Under the pieces are notes generated by a model. That model did not search any database. It saw only the letters and a program-made list of their open reading frames with translations, and was not told where the DNA came from. Positions 18,969 to 27,772 of a stretch of 64,000 bases of DNA are shown in pieces; the stretch's first letter is position 1; every line of letters starts with the position of its first letter. Source of the DNA: Bradyrhizobium sp. BRP22 (lineage in GTDB: Bacteria; Pseudomonadota; Alphaproteobacteria; Rhizobiales; Xanthobacteraceae); the NCBI RefSeq assembly GCF_020194175.1, contig NZ_JADYVX010000018.1:85397-149396 (forward strand). Reading direction: 5' to 3'. A program made the translations under genes and the position numbers.

Positions 18969-19357
18969 CTAAAACCACGGCCACTCAGGCAGACGTGCCT
19001 CTATTTCTTTCGAATGTCGATCAACGGTCTTCGTATGGTGATCTAAAGGCTGATCTTCCTGAGCTTCTCCATCTCCGTCGTTTGCATGAAATTCGGCGAT
19101 GCCATTTTTGATCGCTGACCGCGATTTTGATTAGAGGCACCTTCAAGATAGGCGCCAATGTTTTTCTCTAAAGCGAGCAATCGGCCGGGCGCCGCTGGAA
19201 GCAGCAGAGCTCAGCCCTCGGGGCACAGCCGAAGAAAACGTAACGAGTTAGCGCCGTCGTAGCAGCCAATGTCCAAAATCACTGCATGTGGCTTCTGCAG
19301 GAACGAAACAATGTGCTGATGGATCTCTAAGGCGAAAGTGGGCTCATGTGTTTCCAT
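18969..19357 (-). pseudogene. FkbM-like SAM-dependent methyltransferase remnant
   Basis: From the ATG at 19357 the sequence reads METHEPTFALEIHQH and then VILDIGCYDGANSLRFLRL, the glycine-rich SAM-binding motif I. The frame stops soon after CPEG. In other frames KVPLIKIAVSDQNGIAEFHA and the end RLPEWPWF continue the same protein type, as in FkbM methyltransferases. So this is a shortened, frameshifted relic. Rhizobial relatives include Nod-factor methyltransferases such as NoeI, but too little is left to say which. Confidence 0.6.
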
Positions 19358-19956
19358 TCAACTTTGTCCCTCGTGCCTCCATAGCACGCAACAGCCTATC
19401 CAGTGAGCTTAAGGTTTCGCCGACCCACCGATTGTCAAATGATCCAGCTTCGACGTCGAAAGTAGACAATTCAACGGGTAGCTCAACTCTACAGAGGTAA
19501 ACAGGTGATATAGAACCGGCTGCAAAACCTATACCAAGGTTTGTCTACAGACCGCGCTGTATGAGCCAGGTGAGACTCGGCCATGCTCCTTTCGGAAGGA
19601 GCGCATGCCGGCGACAATCGTGATGACGGAGCCGCTCACCAGGAAGTAGCCGGCCCACTGCGGCTGATCTTTCGGCGCAGACGATCGGCACCGTCGCGGG
19701 TAGCGCGCTTACCGACCTTCGAACGCGGACAACCTGAATGCGCAGATCTGCCAGAAAGAAGACTTGGGGGACCGACCGTCCTGATGATGATGATCTCCTC
19801 GCGCCGGAACTGATCTATCACTGGCCCGGCTCTTGGGGCGCCTGAGCATCGGCAAGCCCGGTATCGACGGGCAATCCGACTTGGGACAAGACCGAGCGGG
19901 CGATCTTCACCTCGTTCTTCATCGGAGTCTCGAGGACCGTCGAGGCGGTCGCTGCA
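19358..19956. other. Region without a confident gene
   Basis: Short frames on both strands between 19583 and 19956 show no domain. The plus-strand sequence just before the next gene may be the lost 5' part of that gene (IGNPTWDKTERAI-like reading in another frame). No RNA gene or repeat is visible. Confidence 0.3.
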
Positions 19957-20187
19957 ATGAAGGTGATCGGAATGACCAACGACACCGGTACCCGCGACCG
20001 TGTCATTCGTCTGCAAGTGAAATTGGAGCACGTCACCGCGCAGCCCTCCGACGCACAAACCAAGGTCAACGCGATGCATGATCTTCTAATGCAAGCGCGC
20101 GGCGTGAGGTGGATGATCCTTCCGGCAATGGCGGGTTTCCTCGCTTCCTTCATCACGAAGTACCTGCACCTGCCGCTCTCGAAGTGA
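19957..20187 (+). CDS. Small protein with C-terminal membrane helix, 76 aa
   Basis: The first 55 residues are polar and helical (RVIRLQVKLEHVTAQPSDA, then VNAMHDLLMQARG). The end forms one membrane segment (WMILPAMAGFLASFITKYL). This tail-anchored, coiled-coil-plus-helix design resembles small proteins seen with phage genes or mobile elements, but there is no specific match. The start is uncertain and the 5' part may be lost. Confidence 0.4.
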   Translation: MKVIGMTNDTGTRDRVIRLQVKLEHVTAQPSDAQTKVNAMHDLLMQARGVRWMILPAMAGFLASFITKYLHLPLSK

Positions 20188-20293
20188 GCCGGTACCATTA
20201 CGTTCCAAACCGCTTTGCGGTGGGAGAGAGCCGGTTAAGGCCATTCCCCGGGCTTCGCGCGTACGTCCTTTTTGCCGTACGGCAATCTGCTGC

Positions 20294-21454
20294 TCATGTT
20301 GGGCGCAGAAAAACCTGATCCTCATGGCCTGGCGGCCCTAAGGTGGCCGTGTAGTTCACGCCCTTGAGAGGAAAATTTGTCTCCGGCTGGGAGGCGCTCG
20401 GCAGCAGCTTGTGCAAGCGCATTCCTTGCATGAAGTCTTCCGACGCCCATTGGGGGCCGTGCTGGAAGCCCAGGGGAAGGTACATTGACAGAGCCGGCAG
20501 CGGACCCGGCTCGTAATCCGGCTGATCTAGCGGGCCTGAGCTAGATGCAACTCCCAACGGCGCGGGTTCATCATTCAGCAGTCGCCAAAGCTCGTTTGGA
20601 GGGGACTGCCATGAATTTAGAGCCGAGTCCTCTGGATCGGCGGGGACTGGCGACGGTATGGATTGATCATCAAGCAATCGCCGAAGCTCCCCTGGAGAGA
20701 ACTGCTCTAGATTGAAAGTAAACTCTTCTGGATCGACGGAGAACGACGGGCCAGGGTGATCGTCCCGTCCGCCGTGAAGCTCGTCAAGCAACTCCTTTTC
20801 CAGCCGTTCAAGTTCCCCTGAAGCGAGGGAGACTGCCGACGGAGTGGATTGACCATCCGGATGATCTAGCACTCGCCGAAGCTCCGCCTCACGAATTTGC
20901 TCTGGATCGAAGGCGACTTGGACGAAAGCCAACGGAGCGGATTGGTTATCCCGCTGTCCCTGGATGTGGTTGCAAGGGACTCCTGACGCCTGGGCAACCT
21001 GAAGGCCGGCCTGCTGACGGACCTCTCGAACGTAATCCAACGCGCGAACTATATACGCACCACGCGGGAATGAGTTCTTTACGTAGTCGCGCAACTGATT
21101 GTCATTGAGCCAAGCGATCGATCGACCTTCAGAGCCGAGGTTATTCGCCAGTCTCGCAAGGGTGTTGGCACACGCGTACCCGGAGCGCAGGTCCACTTCC
21201 CCTCTCACATAGGCAGTGCAAATCGCCGTCTCGATGAGGCTCCGATCTTGGCCAGATAGACGCGGATATAAGTTACAAATGTCATCGGGCAGGAACCGAT
21301 CCTCGGGAATCGCGGCACGGGCTTGGCCCGCCTCGGCCAAGTGCTGGTCAAAGCCCTCTTGCCCGGCATGGCCCGCTTGCGGCTCTTCTGAGACGGCGCG
21401 CGGCACCTGCGGCCAAGATATTACATTGGATCGATCAAAATTGTACGGGTCCAC
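20294..21454 (-). CDS. Candidate type III secreted effector (nodulation outer protein-like) with internal repeats
   Basis: The 386-residue protein starts at GTG, 37 bases downstream of a tts box, the binding site of TtsI, which activates rhizobial type III genes. It has no signal peptide or membrane helix and is rich in Ser, Pro, Glu and Gln, as effectors are. Residues about 60-150 form a compact helical domain (LIETAICTAYVRGEVDLRSG). Residues about 185-300 hold degenerate repeats around SPGELRRLLDDQSIPSP, PPNELWRLLNDEPAP and EAELRRVLDH, spaced about 32 residues. I know no enzymatic domain in it. The frame is intact although a broken IS lies just upstream. Confidence 0.7.
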   Translation of the reverse strand: MDPYNFDRSNVISWPQVPRAVSEEPQAGHAGQEGFDQHLAEAGQARAAIPEDRFLPDDICNLYPRLSGQDRSLIETAICTAYVRGEVDLRSGYACANTLARLANNLGSEGRSIAWLNDNQLRDYVKNSFPRGAYIVRALDYVREVRQQAGLQVAQASGVPCNHIQGQRDNQSAPLAFVQVAFDPEQIREAELRRVLDHPDGQSTPSAVSLASGELERLEKELLDELHGGRDDHPGPSFSVDPEEFTFNLEQFSPGELRRLLDDQSIPSPVPADPEDSALNSWQSPPNELWRLLNDEPAPLGVASSSGPLDQPDYEPGPLPALSMYLPLGFQHGPQWASEDFMQGMRLHKLLPSASQPETNFPLKGVNYTATLGPPGHEDQVFLRPT

Positions 21455-21490
21455 GCTAGCCTCATGTCTAAGAAATCAATTGAGCTGGTC

Positions 21491-21521
21491 CTACTATGGA
21501 TAAGCTTTCAAGAAGCTGACG
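21491..21521 (-). promoter_or_regulatory. tts box (TtsI binding site)
   Basis: On the minus strand the sequence CGTCAGCTTCTTGAAAGCT followed by TATCCATAGTA matches the conserved tts box (GTCAG-CTT-N-TCG-A-AAGCT, then a less conserved tail ending in TA), with one clear mismatch. It lies 37 bases upstream of the effector candidate's start codon. Confidence 0.78.
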
Positions 21522-21639
21522 AGGCCGTCGCTCGTGAAGCAATCCATCGCCACATTTGCAAAAACGAGACTGCGTCGCGGCTCTCAATGGTTGCAGGGCA
21601 TTTTGTATTTCATGACGCGTCGTCGTCGCGCCGAACAAA

Positions 21640-22293
21640 GCCTTCTGGCAGCTTCGGGGCGACGACTCCGTGTCATTCTTGCGCTTTTGGCCGTGGAAGT
21701 CCGCGCCGTCGTCGTCATCGCTGCCGTCCTTGGGGCGGAAGCTCTTCTGGGAGGCCCAAGCCTCAATCAACGTCCCATCCACCGAAAAGTGCTCGTCTGA
21801 CAACAGCGGCTTGACCTGAGGATGGCTCAAGAGCCTGGTCATGAACTTCGTAAACACCTCGCCGTTCTGCAGCCGCTCACGGTTCTTCGTAAGCTGGTCG
21901 GGTTCCAGACCGGATCGTCCGGCGACAATCCCACAAACCAGCGGTACAGGAGATTGTAGTCCAATTGCTCCATGAGCTGTCGTTCCGACCGAATGCCGTA
22001 GAACACCTGCAGCAGCAACGCGCTCAGCAATTGTTCCGGCGGGATCAAGGGGCGCCCTTCGCTCGAATAGAGCTTCCCAAAGCTGCGGTTCAACTCGCTC
22101 AGCACATCACGGACCAGCGCCCGAATCTTCCTCAGCGGATGGTTCAACGGCACCCGCGCTTCGGGCGAGATGTACGAAAACAGTCGACCCTGATCCACAA
22201 ATGCGCCCCGCATGCGAGCACCCTCTGATTCGCGATAAAAAATTGAATCAGTAAATTCTCGCTACCGCGAGGGGTTTTTCAGCAGACTGCTAG
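21640..22293 (-). mobile_element. Truncated, frameshifted IS element (IS5/IS1182-like transposase with one terminal repeat)
   Basis: The transposase N-terminus (22213 downward: VDQGRLFSYISPEARVPLNH, then IPPEQLLSALLLQVFYGIRS) has the DUF772-type start. One indel near 21880 separates it from FTKFMTRLLSHPQVKPLLSD and FSVDGTLIEAWASQKSF, which contains the first DDE-region aspartate (VDGTLIEAWAS). Homology ends near 21650, so the catalytic C-terminus and one end are lost. The other end is present: GGGGTTTTTCAGCAGACTGC (22271-22290) reads outward as the CTAGCAGTCTGCTGAAAAAC terminus common in these families. Confidence 0.85.
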
Positions 22294-22424
22294 TCCTCGA
22301 ACGAAGCCCTCGAAAGCAGTCAGCCGGCTTGCATCCACGCTTGACGTCCGCGCAATCTGAGCCGACGAAATTGGCGGTGGCGAAAAGACGCGCGTTTGAT
22401 GAGCTCGGCAATCCTGACGGTACA

Positions 22425-23303
22425 TCATGGCGCCTGTTTTAGGCTGCGCCTTGGCTGCCCCTCGTATTTGTAGGCGAACTGCTTAGGCATCGGGCCTTTA
22501 TTGCGGTCCTGCCGCCCAGTCTGCTCCCATGCATGGGCCAGGATGCCTACCGCCCGTGACAAGCAGAAAATGCCACGGGCTAGGGGTGCAGCAAAGGCCA
22601 GTTCCCCGTAGATCACTGCGGTGGCTCCATCGATGTTCAGCGGGATGAGCTTGCCTTTGCGCTCGCGCATAACGCGCTCGATCGCGCGCGCTGCGCTGGC
22701 GTAGCGACCGCCGACGGCACCTTCACTGATCGCAGCATCGACTAGCGCGAGCAGCGGTTCAGCGCGCGGGTCGACGGGATGGAAGCGGTGACCGAAGCCT
22801 GGCAGATATTTGCCGTGCTCAGCGGTGAAATGGTCGATCGCCCCAGCGGCAGCGTCATCGAGGTCCTTCGTCTCGCTCCATCGCAGGACCTCGTCATAGA
22901 GTTCAATCGCCTGCTCCCCCGCTCCGCCATGCACACCGTCGAGCGTGTTGATCGCGGATGCAATCGCGCCGTTCAGCGGCAGCCCGCAACTCACGGCCAT
23001 CTGCGCGATAGCGATGGACGGTGCATGGGGGCCATGATCCACCGATGCAATCAGCGCAGCCTCCAAGAGCCGCTCCTGTGCCGCTGTGGGTAGCTCGCCA
23101 CGCAGCATCAACCAGATCATCGCGGGGAAAGAAATATGACCAATCAATTCCTCGATCGTGTATCCGCGATAGGCGATCCGCCCGGGGGCGATGTCGCATA
23201 TGGAGGTCCGCCACCAATGGGCGGCCTGCTCTCGCAGCTCCGTTTCGCTCATCCTGTTTTCAATCCCGCTGCGCGCAACTGCCTGGCTGTCACGCTGCTC
23301 CAT
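22425..23303 (-). CDS. Citrate-synthase-family protein (citryl-CoA lyase-like)
   Basis: From the ATG of MEQRDSQAV the protein is about 292 residues, the size of short citrate-synthase-fold lyases rather than true citrate synthase (about 430). Active-site regions are present: NTLDGVHGGAGEQA and GFGHRFHPVDPRA with the catalytic His positions, and NIDGATAVIYGELAF with the conserved Asp. It starts 14 bases inside the end of the CaiB-type CoA-transferase gene, so the two are co-translated. A CoA-transferase activating an acid and a lyase cleaving the CoA ester would degrade a citrate- or malate-like acid. The exact substrate is inference. A longer in-frame extension upstream lies inside the neighbour gene. 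Confidence 0.8.
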   Translation of the reverse strand: MEQRDSQAVARSGIENRMSETELREQAAHWWRTSICDIAPGRIAYRGYTIEELIGHISFPAMIWLMLRGELPTAAQERLLEAALIASVDHGPHAPSIAIAQMAVSCGLPLNGAIASAINTLDGVHGGAGEQAIELYDEVLRWSETKDLDDAAAGAIDHFTAEHGKYLPGFGHRFHPVDPRAEPLLALVDAAISEGAVGGRYASAARAIERVMRERKGKLIPLNIDGATAVIYGELAFAAPLARGIFCLSRAVGILAHAWEQTGRQDRNKGPMPKQFAYKYEGQPRRSLKQAP

Positions 23304-24552
23304 CTGTCGCCGGGCGGACCCGCGGAAAATGAGCTCCCTCTTGATGAAGCGTTCCGGCGGCACCGCTTGCGATAAGGTGGTCAATTTCCGAATCGGAATA
23401 ACCGAGCCGAGCCAGCCATCGCTCCGTGTCGGCACCGAGCGATGGAGGAAGCGCGGGGGCGAGAAACGCCTCATCCAGCCGAAAACCAGGACGCGTAATG
23501 CGTAGTGGCGGTTCGCCAGCCCCATCGCGCGGCAGCGTCTCGACAAATCCGCGCTCCAGGAGCTGGGCCTCCCGCAAAATTTGCGGGACGGTCAGCACGC
23601 ACCCGGCAGGGACGCCGGCGGCATTCAACAGCGCCTCCCACTCCTCCGCAGGCCTACAGCTCAACGCCGCGTTCACTTCAAAGTTAAGCGCTCCGCGGTT
23701 CAGTTTACGTGCTTCCCGTTTCGCAAAGCGCGGATCCGTCTTCAAATCCGGCCGGCCGATCAGATCGCAAAGCGTCCGGTACTGCTTCTGCTCATTGGCG
23801 GCGATATTCAGCGGGCCGGTCGCGGTGCAGAAGGTGCCGGAGGGTGCGGCCGTGAAATTTTCGTTCCCCATCGGCCGCGGCTCGACTCCGCCGTTCAGGT
23901 GATTGGAAACCACCCATCCCATAGCCGAGATGGTCGCCTCGAGCAGCGATACGTCGATGAAGCGGCCCCTGCCCGTTTGCTGCTGCTCGACGAGCGCCGC
24001 GGCGATGGCAAAGGCGGCCGTTAGCCCGGCGAGGGTATCGGAGATCGGGAAGCCAGCCCGCAGCGGAGCCGTCGCTGCATCACCGGTAAGACTCATCGCG
24101 CCGGAAAGGCCCTGGACGATCTGGTCGTAGGCCGGGCGGGCGGACCAAGGACCGTTTTGCCCAAAGCCTGAGATTGCGCAATAGACGAGGCGCGGATTGC
24201 GCCTGCACAACGCGTCGAAACCGAGACCAAGCCGCTCCATGACATTGGGCCGAAAGTTTTCGACAAGGACGTCGGCCTCGGACACCAACCTGAGAAACGC
24301 TTCGCTTCCCGCTTCAGACTTCAGATTGAGAGCCACCGACTGCTTACCGGCGTTGACGCTGACGAAGGAGAGGCCCTGAAGGCGCTCTGCCCTTTCCGGA
24401 TCGGCGCCAAGGCGCCGCGCGAGATCGCCTCCATTGGGGTTTTCGACCTTGATAACCTCCGCGCCGAGGCGCGAGAGATGGTAACAGCAGAATGGGCCTG
24501 CCAATACGATCGACAGGTCGAGGACACGGATGCCGGTGAGCGGCAGGGACAT
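23290..24552 (-). CDS. Class III (CaiB/BaiF-type) CoA-transferase
   Basis: The protein of about 420 residues starts GIRVLDLSIVLAGPFCCYHL and continues with RLGAEVIKVENPNGGDLAR, DVLVENFRPNVMERLGLG and the catalytic-Asp motif PAYDQIVQGLSG, all hallmarks of family III CoA-transferases. They swap CoA between carboxylic acids through a mixed anhydride on the Asp. The ATG at 24552 has GAGG nine bases upstream. It forms an operon with the citryl-CoA-lyase-like gene. An IclR regulator and a broken binding-protein gene lie upstream, so uptake and breakdown of an organic acid is a fair guess. Confidence 0.92.
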   Translation of the reverse strand: MSLPLTGIRVLDLSIVLAGPFCCYHLSRLGAEVIKVENPNGGDLARRLGADPERAERLQGLSFVSVNAGKQSVALNLKSEAGSEAFLRLVSEADVLVENFRPNVMERLGLGFDALCRRNPRLVYCAISGFGQNGPWSARPAYDQIVQGLSGAMSLTGDAATAPLRAGFPISDTLAGLTAAFAIAAALVEQQQTGRGRFIDVSLLEATISAMGWVVSNHLNGGVEPRPMGNENFTAAPSGTFCTATGPLNIAANEQKQYRTLCDLIGRPDLKTDPRFAKREARKLNRGALNFEVNAALSCRPAEEWEALLNAAGVPAGCVLTVPQILREAQLLERGFVETLPRDGAGEPPLRITRPGFRLDEAFLAPALPPSLGADTERWLARLGYSDSEIDHLIASGAAGTLHQEGAHFPRVRPATDGAA

Positions 24553-24688
24553 CTGACGAAGCCTCACTTGGTGCCATCTTCGGCGCCTGTCGTTGTTAGT
24601 TCAACTGCTGGGCCGCGCAGCCAGCGAAGCGATCGGTGATGTTTTGCTGAGCTCGACATTACCGCGGTGATCCTGGTGTAGAAACCGC

Positions 24689-25315
24689 TCAACACAGCAG
24701 GGGTACCTTGGGCGGTTGCGCGTCCATTAGCCTGGCCTGGGAAAACGGCGCCTTGGACGCTTTCAGTTTCTCGATGTTGACTTCACGGTCAGTTTTGTAC
24801 CCGGCCGGGATCACGCCACGAACTGCTCCGTTGATAGAGAGTTGGCCCAGCGGTGGCTCTTCATCAGGGCATTGACAATGCGCTGCGCCGTTTCGGGAGT
24901 TTTGTCGATGAAGATGGCAGCAGGTAGGGACAGGCGCCAGATGGATCCCGCCCTTGGCGCCTACGACGGTGCCCGCATCGAACAGCGAATCGGCCCCAAT
25001 CCTTCTGGAGAGCAGGGCCGCAATGCAACCGAAATAGACTTGCGCGCCCACTTTTTTGGGGTCGAGCGCAACCACCTCCGGCGCATCGCTCCCGACGGCG
25101 ATGATGTTGACCTCGCGCCGGCCCAATCCCAACATCTTGATGCAATGGCGCGCCATTCTGCCCGTCCAGGAAGCAGGAGCCGTGATGCCAAGCTTCGGGC
25201 CGTCTAGGTCGGAGCCGCTCTTCATACTGGCATATTGACGACGAGATCGCCGCCCACCTCCGAGAAGAATGGTGAGTATGTGGTGCTCCAGGAAGACGCA
25301 CGAGATTGCGTGCAC
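24689..25315 (-). pseudogene. NMT1/SsuA-type ABC transporter substrate-binding protein remnant
   Basis: The recognisable part (DGPKLGITAPASWTGRMARH, REVNIIAVGSDAPEVVALDP, then GVIPAGYKTDREVNIEKLKA and SKAPFSQARLMD) matches the C-terminal two thirds of periplasmic NMT1-like proteins. The N-terminus with the signal peptide is absent. The middle (around 24870-24930) is out of register, showing internal indels. It lies between the CoA-transferase operon and the IclR gene and may once have supplied the operon's substrate. Confidence 0.7.
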
Positions 25316-25583
25316 TGGATCAGGTGATCATAGAAGCCCGACACCATGCGGCGAGCTAGCAATCAGTCTCAGCGGATCATCACCTCGCGCAAGTCAACGG
25401 CCAGCCTTGGCTACCCCTTCCACTATTTCACGTCTCGGAACTCGTTCCGTCACGTGCAAATCGATATTCTTGCTTGGAAGAAGAGTCAATCTATTCTGGC
25501 TTACAGAACCGGCTTGACGTTTCTAAAATGGATTTTACCCGCCAGATCTGGTAGTTGTTCTACAGAGCAGAACCGGAGCAGAA

Positions 25584-26273
25584 ATGAGCAAGACAGGAGT
25601 TGACGCGGTCAGCAGAGCGCTCGCAATCCTGAAAAGCTTCAACGCGGAGCGTACTGCGATGACACTGACGCAGATCGCGGAGACGGCGGACCTCTACAAG
25701 AGCACAGTGCTGCGACTGGCCTCTTCGCTGGAGGCTGACGGCTTTCTCGTCCGCGGCGCGGACCGGTTGTTTCGACCAGGACCGGAGTTGTGGCGTCTTG
25801 GGGCGCTTTATCAGCGCGGCCTTGATCTTGGCGAAGTCATCCGGCCATCGCTTCGTCGACTGGTTGAGGCAACGGGGGAAACTGCATCCTTTTATGTTGC
25901 AGATAACGACGAACGTATCTGTCTTTACCGCGTCAATTCTCCACGTTCAGTTCGACATCATCTCGAAGAAGGTCAGCGATTGCCCATTGATCGCGGCGCC
26001 GCTGGGCGAATTCTCACTGCATACCGCGAGCTAGCTAACGCCGAAGGGAATAAAATCCGCGACCGAGGCTTTTATGTCTCGATCGGAGAGCGGGACCCGG
26101 AGGTCGCCGCGGCGGCCGTGCCGTTGATTGACGTACACGGCGAATTGAGGGGCGCCCTTTCAGTGTCAACGATCAGGACTCGCTTCAATGCCGATGCCCG
26201 CAAGGCGGCGATCGATGCTCTTAAATCGGAAGCCAAGGCGTTAGCGGAATTGCTGCCCGCGAGCCAACGCTAA
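25584..26273 (+). CDS. IclR-family transcriptional regulator
   Basis: The protein has an N-terminal winged helix-turn-helix (MTLTQIAETADLYKSTVLRL, then LASSLEADGFLVRG). A C-terminal IclR effector domain follows (VIRPSLRRLVEATGETASFY, LPIDRGAAGRILTAY, and a late VPLIDVHGELRGALSVS). At 229 residues it is slightly short for the family (about 250) but complete. Members sense small carboxylates and often control adjacent catabolic genes. It is divergent from the CoA-transferase/lyase operon, with the broken binding-protein gene in between, so control of that operon is likely. Confidence 0.92.
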   Translation: MSKTGVDAVSRALAILKSFNAERTAMTLTQIAETADLYKSTVLRLASSLEADGFLVRGADRLFRPGPELWRLGALYQRGLDLGEVIRPSLRRLVEATGETASFYVADNDERICLYRVNSPRSVRHHLEEGQRLPIDRGAAGRILTAYRELANAEGNKIRDRGFYVSIGERDPEVAAAAVPLIDVHGELRGALSVSTIRTRFNADARKAAIDALKSEAKALAELLPASQR

Positions 26274-26419
26274 CCAGTGAGGACGTTCGCTTTGTGCCGT
26301 TTGCGAAGAATTCGACGCGGCTGCGGGGTGGCAAGGTGGTGGCGCATGATGACGCAATGAGCCTAGTTCCCCCACTCTTCAGAGGTCAGAGCAACCGCGT
26401 TAAACGATTGAGTCCAGTA

Positions 26420-26689
26420 ATGACGGACGCGAGCGACATTCACATCCGGTTCGATGCGCCCGCGGTGCTTCGCAAATGGCCCTCCATAAACAATGAGCGT
26501 CGTGCAGACAGAAGCACCTATCTCCTGGCGGAAGGCACGCTGGACGACTGCATAGGAGAGTTTATGACCAAGCCTGAGGCCACACGTCATCTTTACCAAA
26601 TCCACACCGCGCCACAGCCTCCGCTCATACCGGACGTCCTATCAGCCGATCACATCACCGAACTCGCCAGATTGCGAAGTTTTCTCTGA
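26420..26689 (+). CDS. Conserved hypothetical protein, about 89 aa
   Basis: From the ATG of MTDASDIHIRFDAPA the frame runs to LARLRSFL. The stretch EFMTKPEATRHLYQIHTAPQ and the end PDVLSADHITELARLR look like a real soluble, helical protein. An in-frame extension of 42 codons upstream looks non-coding. There is no known domain. It follows the IclR gene on the same strand after about 145 bases. Confidence 0.5.
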   Translation: MTDASDIHIRFDAPAVLRKWPSINNERRADRSTYLLAEGTLDDCIGEFMTKPEATRHLYQIHTAPQPPLIPDVLSADHITELARLRSFL

Positions 26690-27552
26690 TCGGGATGTCG
26701 TTGCGGCGCCTGTGGCTGGCTGAAGGTCGGCCTCAAAGGCAGTAAGTCTCAGATCAAGAAAACAGGTCCGCTTCCCTCCCTTCCGCGACAAGGGCACGCT
26801 GTGCTCGGCATCGCTCAAAAGGCTGCTCGGCGATAACGGCGAGCTCTCGGAGCGACTGGGCCGATGTATACACTCGATGGTTATCCGGTTTGCCGAGGTG
26901 CGGTCCAACGGTCCGCAGATCAACGTGCGTGTGGAACACACTCTCTCCGTGCTATGCGCGCGCCTGCAACGTTCGCGCAATCAGTTGCTAGGACAGGCTG
27001 ATGCACGACGTAAGATGTGACTGCTTCACATATTCGGAGCGAAACTCCTTCCTAACCTGCCGGTGCACACGTCCTGAAAGGGCGTCTTCTATCCTCTTTT
27101 AGGGGAATGCAGTTTCGTCCTGGCCCATCAGGGCGAAACTTTGAGCTAGCCGAAGCAACAAAGGCGGCAGGCTGGCACGCGTTCAGCAAAGTTGGTCACG
27201 CAAACAGATGACGCGCAACGCCGCTCACCTGAAAATGATCTCTGTGTCCTCGTCCGATCTCGCTGGCCCACAATCATTCTCGGCGCGTTGAGCTGTCCCA
27301 TGATGCGTGAAGCTTGCTTGGTTTTCAGTGGAGAGACGAACGAAGCTATGATTGAATGAATTGACGCAACCGCTTTCTTCCGTGCCATTTGTTTTCATCT
27401 TGCAGCCAACCTCGTGTCGAGAACGAAATTCACAACGTCGGATGTCAGGCGCGCGCTGTTCCGAAAACACGCCCCGTTAGCTAGACGAGACCGCCGAGTT
27501 GATCCCGTCGTCGCGGCGGAGAAGCATGAACAGCGAAGCCTGGGAGGGATCG
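26690..27552. other. Region of about 860 bases without a confident gene
   Basis: A plus-strand frame around 26780-26990 (ELSERLGRCIHSMVIRFAEV) may be a gene scrap, but it has no start and no known match. Minus-strand frames at 27146-27470 overlap each other and lack domains. No RNA gene or repeat is visible. The last part is the upstream region of the excisionase-like gene. Confidence 0.3.
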
Positions 27553-27762
27553 ATGGCGATGACGGATGAGCGCCGCCAAAAAAGGAACCTAATTCCGTTA
27601 AAAAAGGCGCTGGAGCGGGGCGGTTTCGGCCGGACCAAGGCCTACAAGCTGATCAAGAAGGGAAAGATCATCGCCTACAAAATGGAGGGGCAGACCATGA
27701 TCGATGCTGATTCCATCGATGCTTATCATATGTCGCTCCCTCGCATTGAGCCGAGGACATGA
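27553..27762 (+). CDS. AlpA/excisionase-like helix-turn-helix protein
   Basis: The start at 27553 follows GGGAGGGATCG; an upstream in-frame start is less well placed. The 69-residue product is basic and carries LKKALERGGFGRTKAYKLIK followed by KGKIIAYKMEGQTMIDADSI, the MerR/AlpA-like layout of recombination directionality factors. It ends 10 bases from the end of the convergent integrase gene, the usual company for an Xis. It probably controls integrase direction for the island. Confidence 0.78.
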   Translation: MAMTDERRQKRNLIPLKKALERGGFGRTKAYKLIKKGKIIAYKMEGQTMIDADSIDAYHMSLPRIEPRT

Positions 27763-27772
27763 AGAAGAGGGT

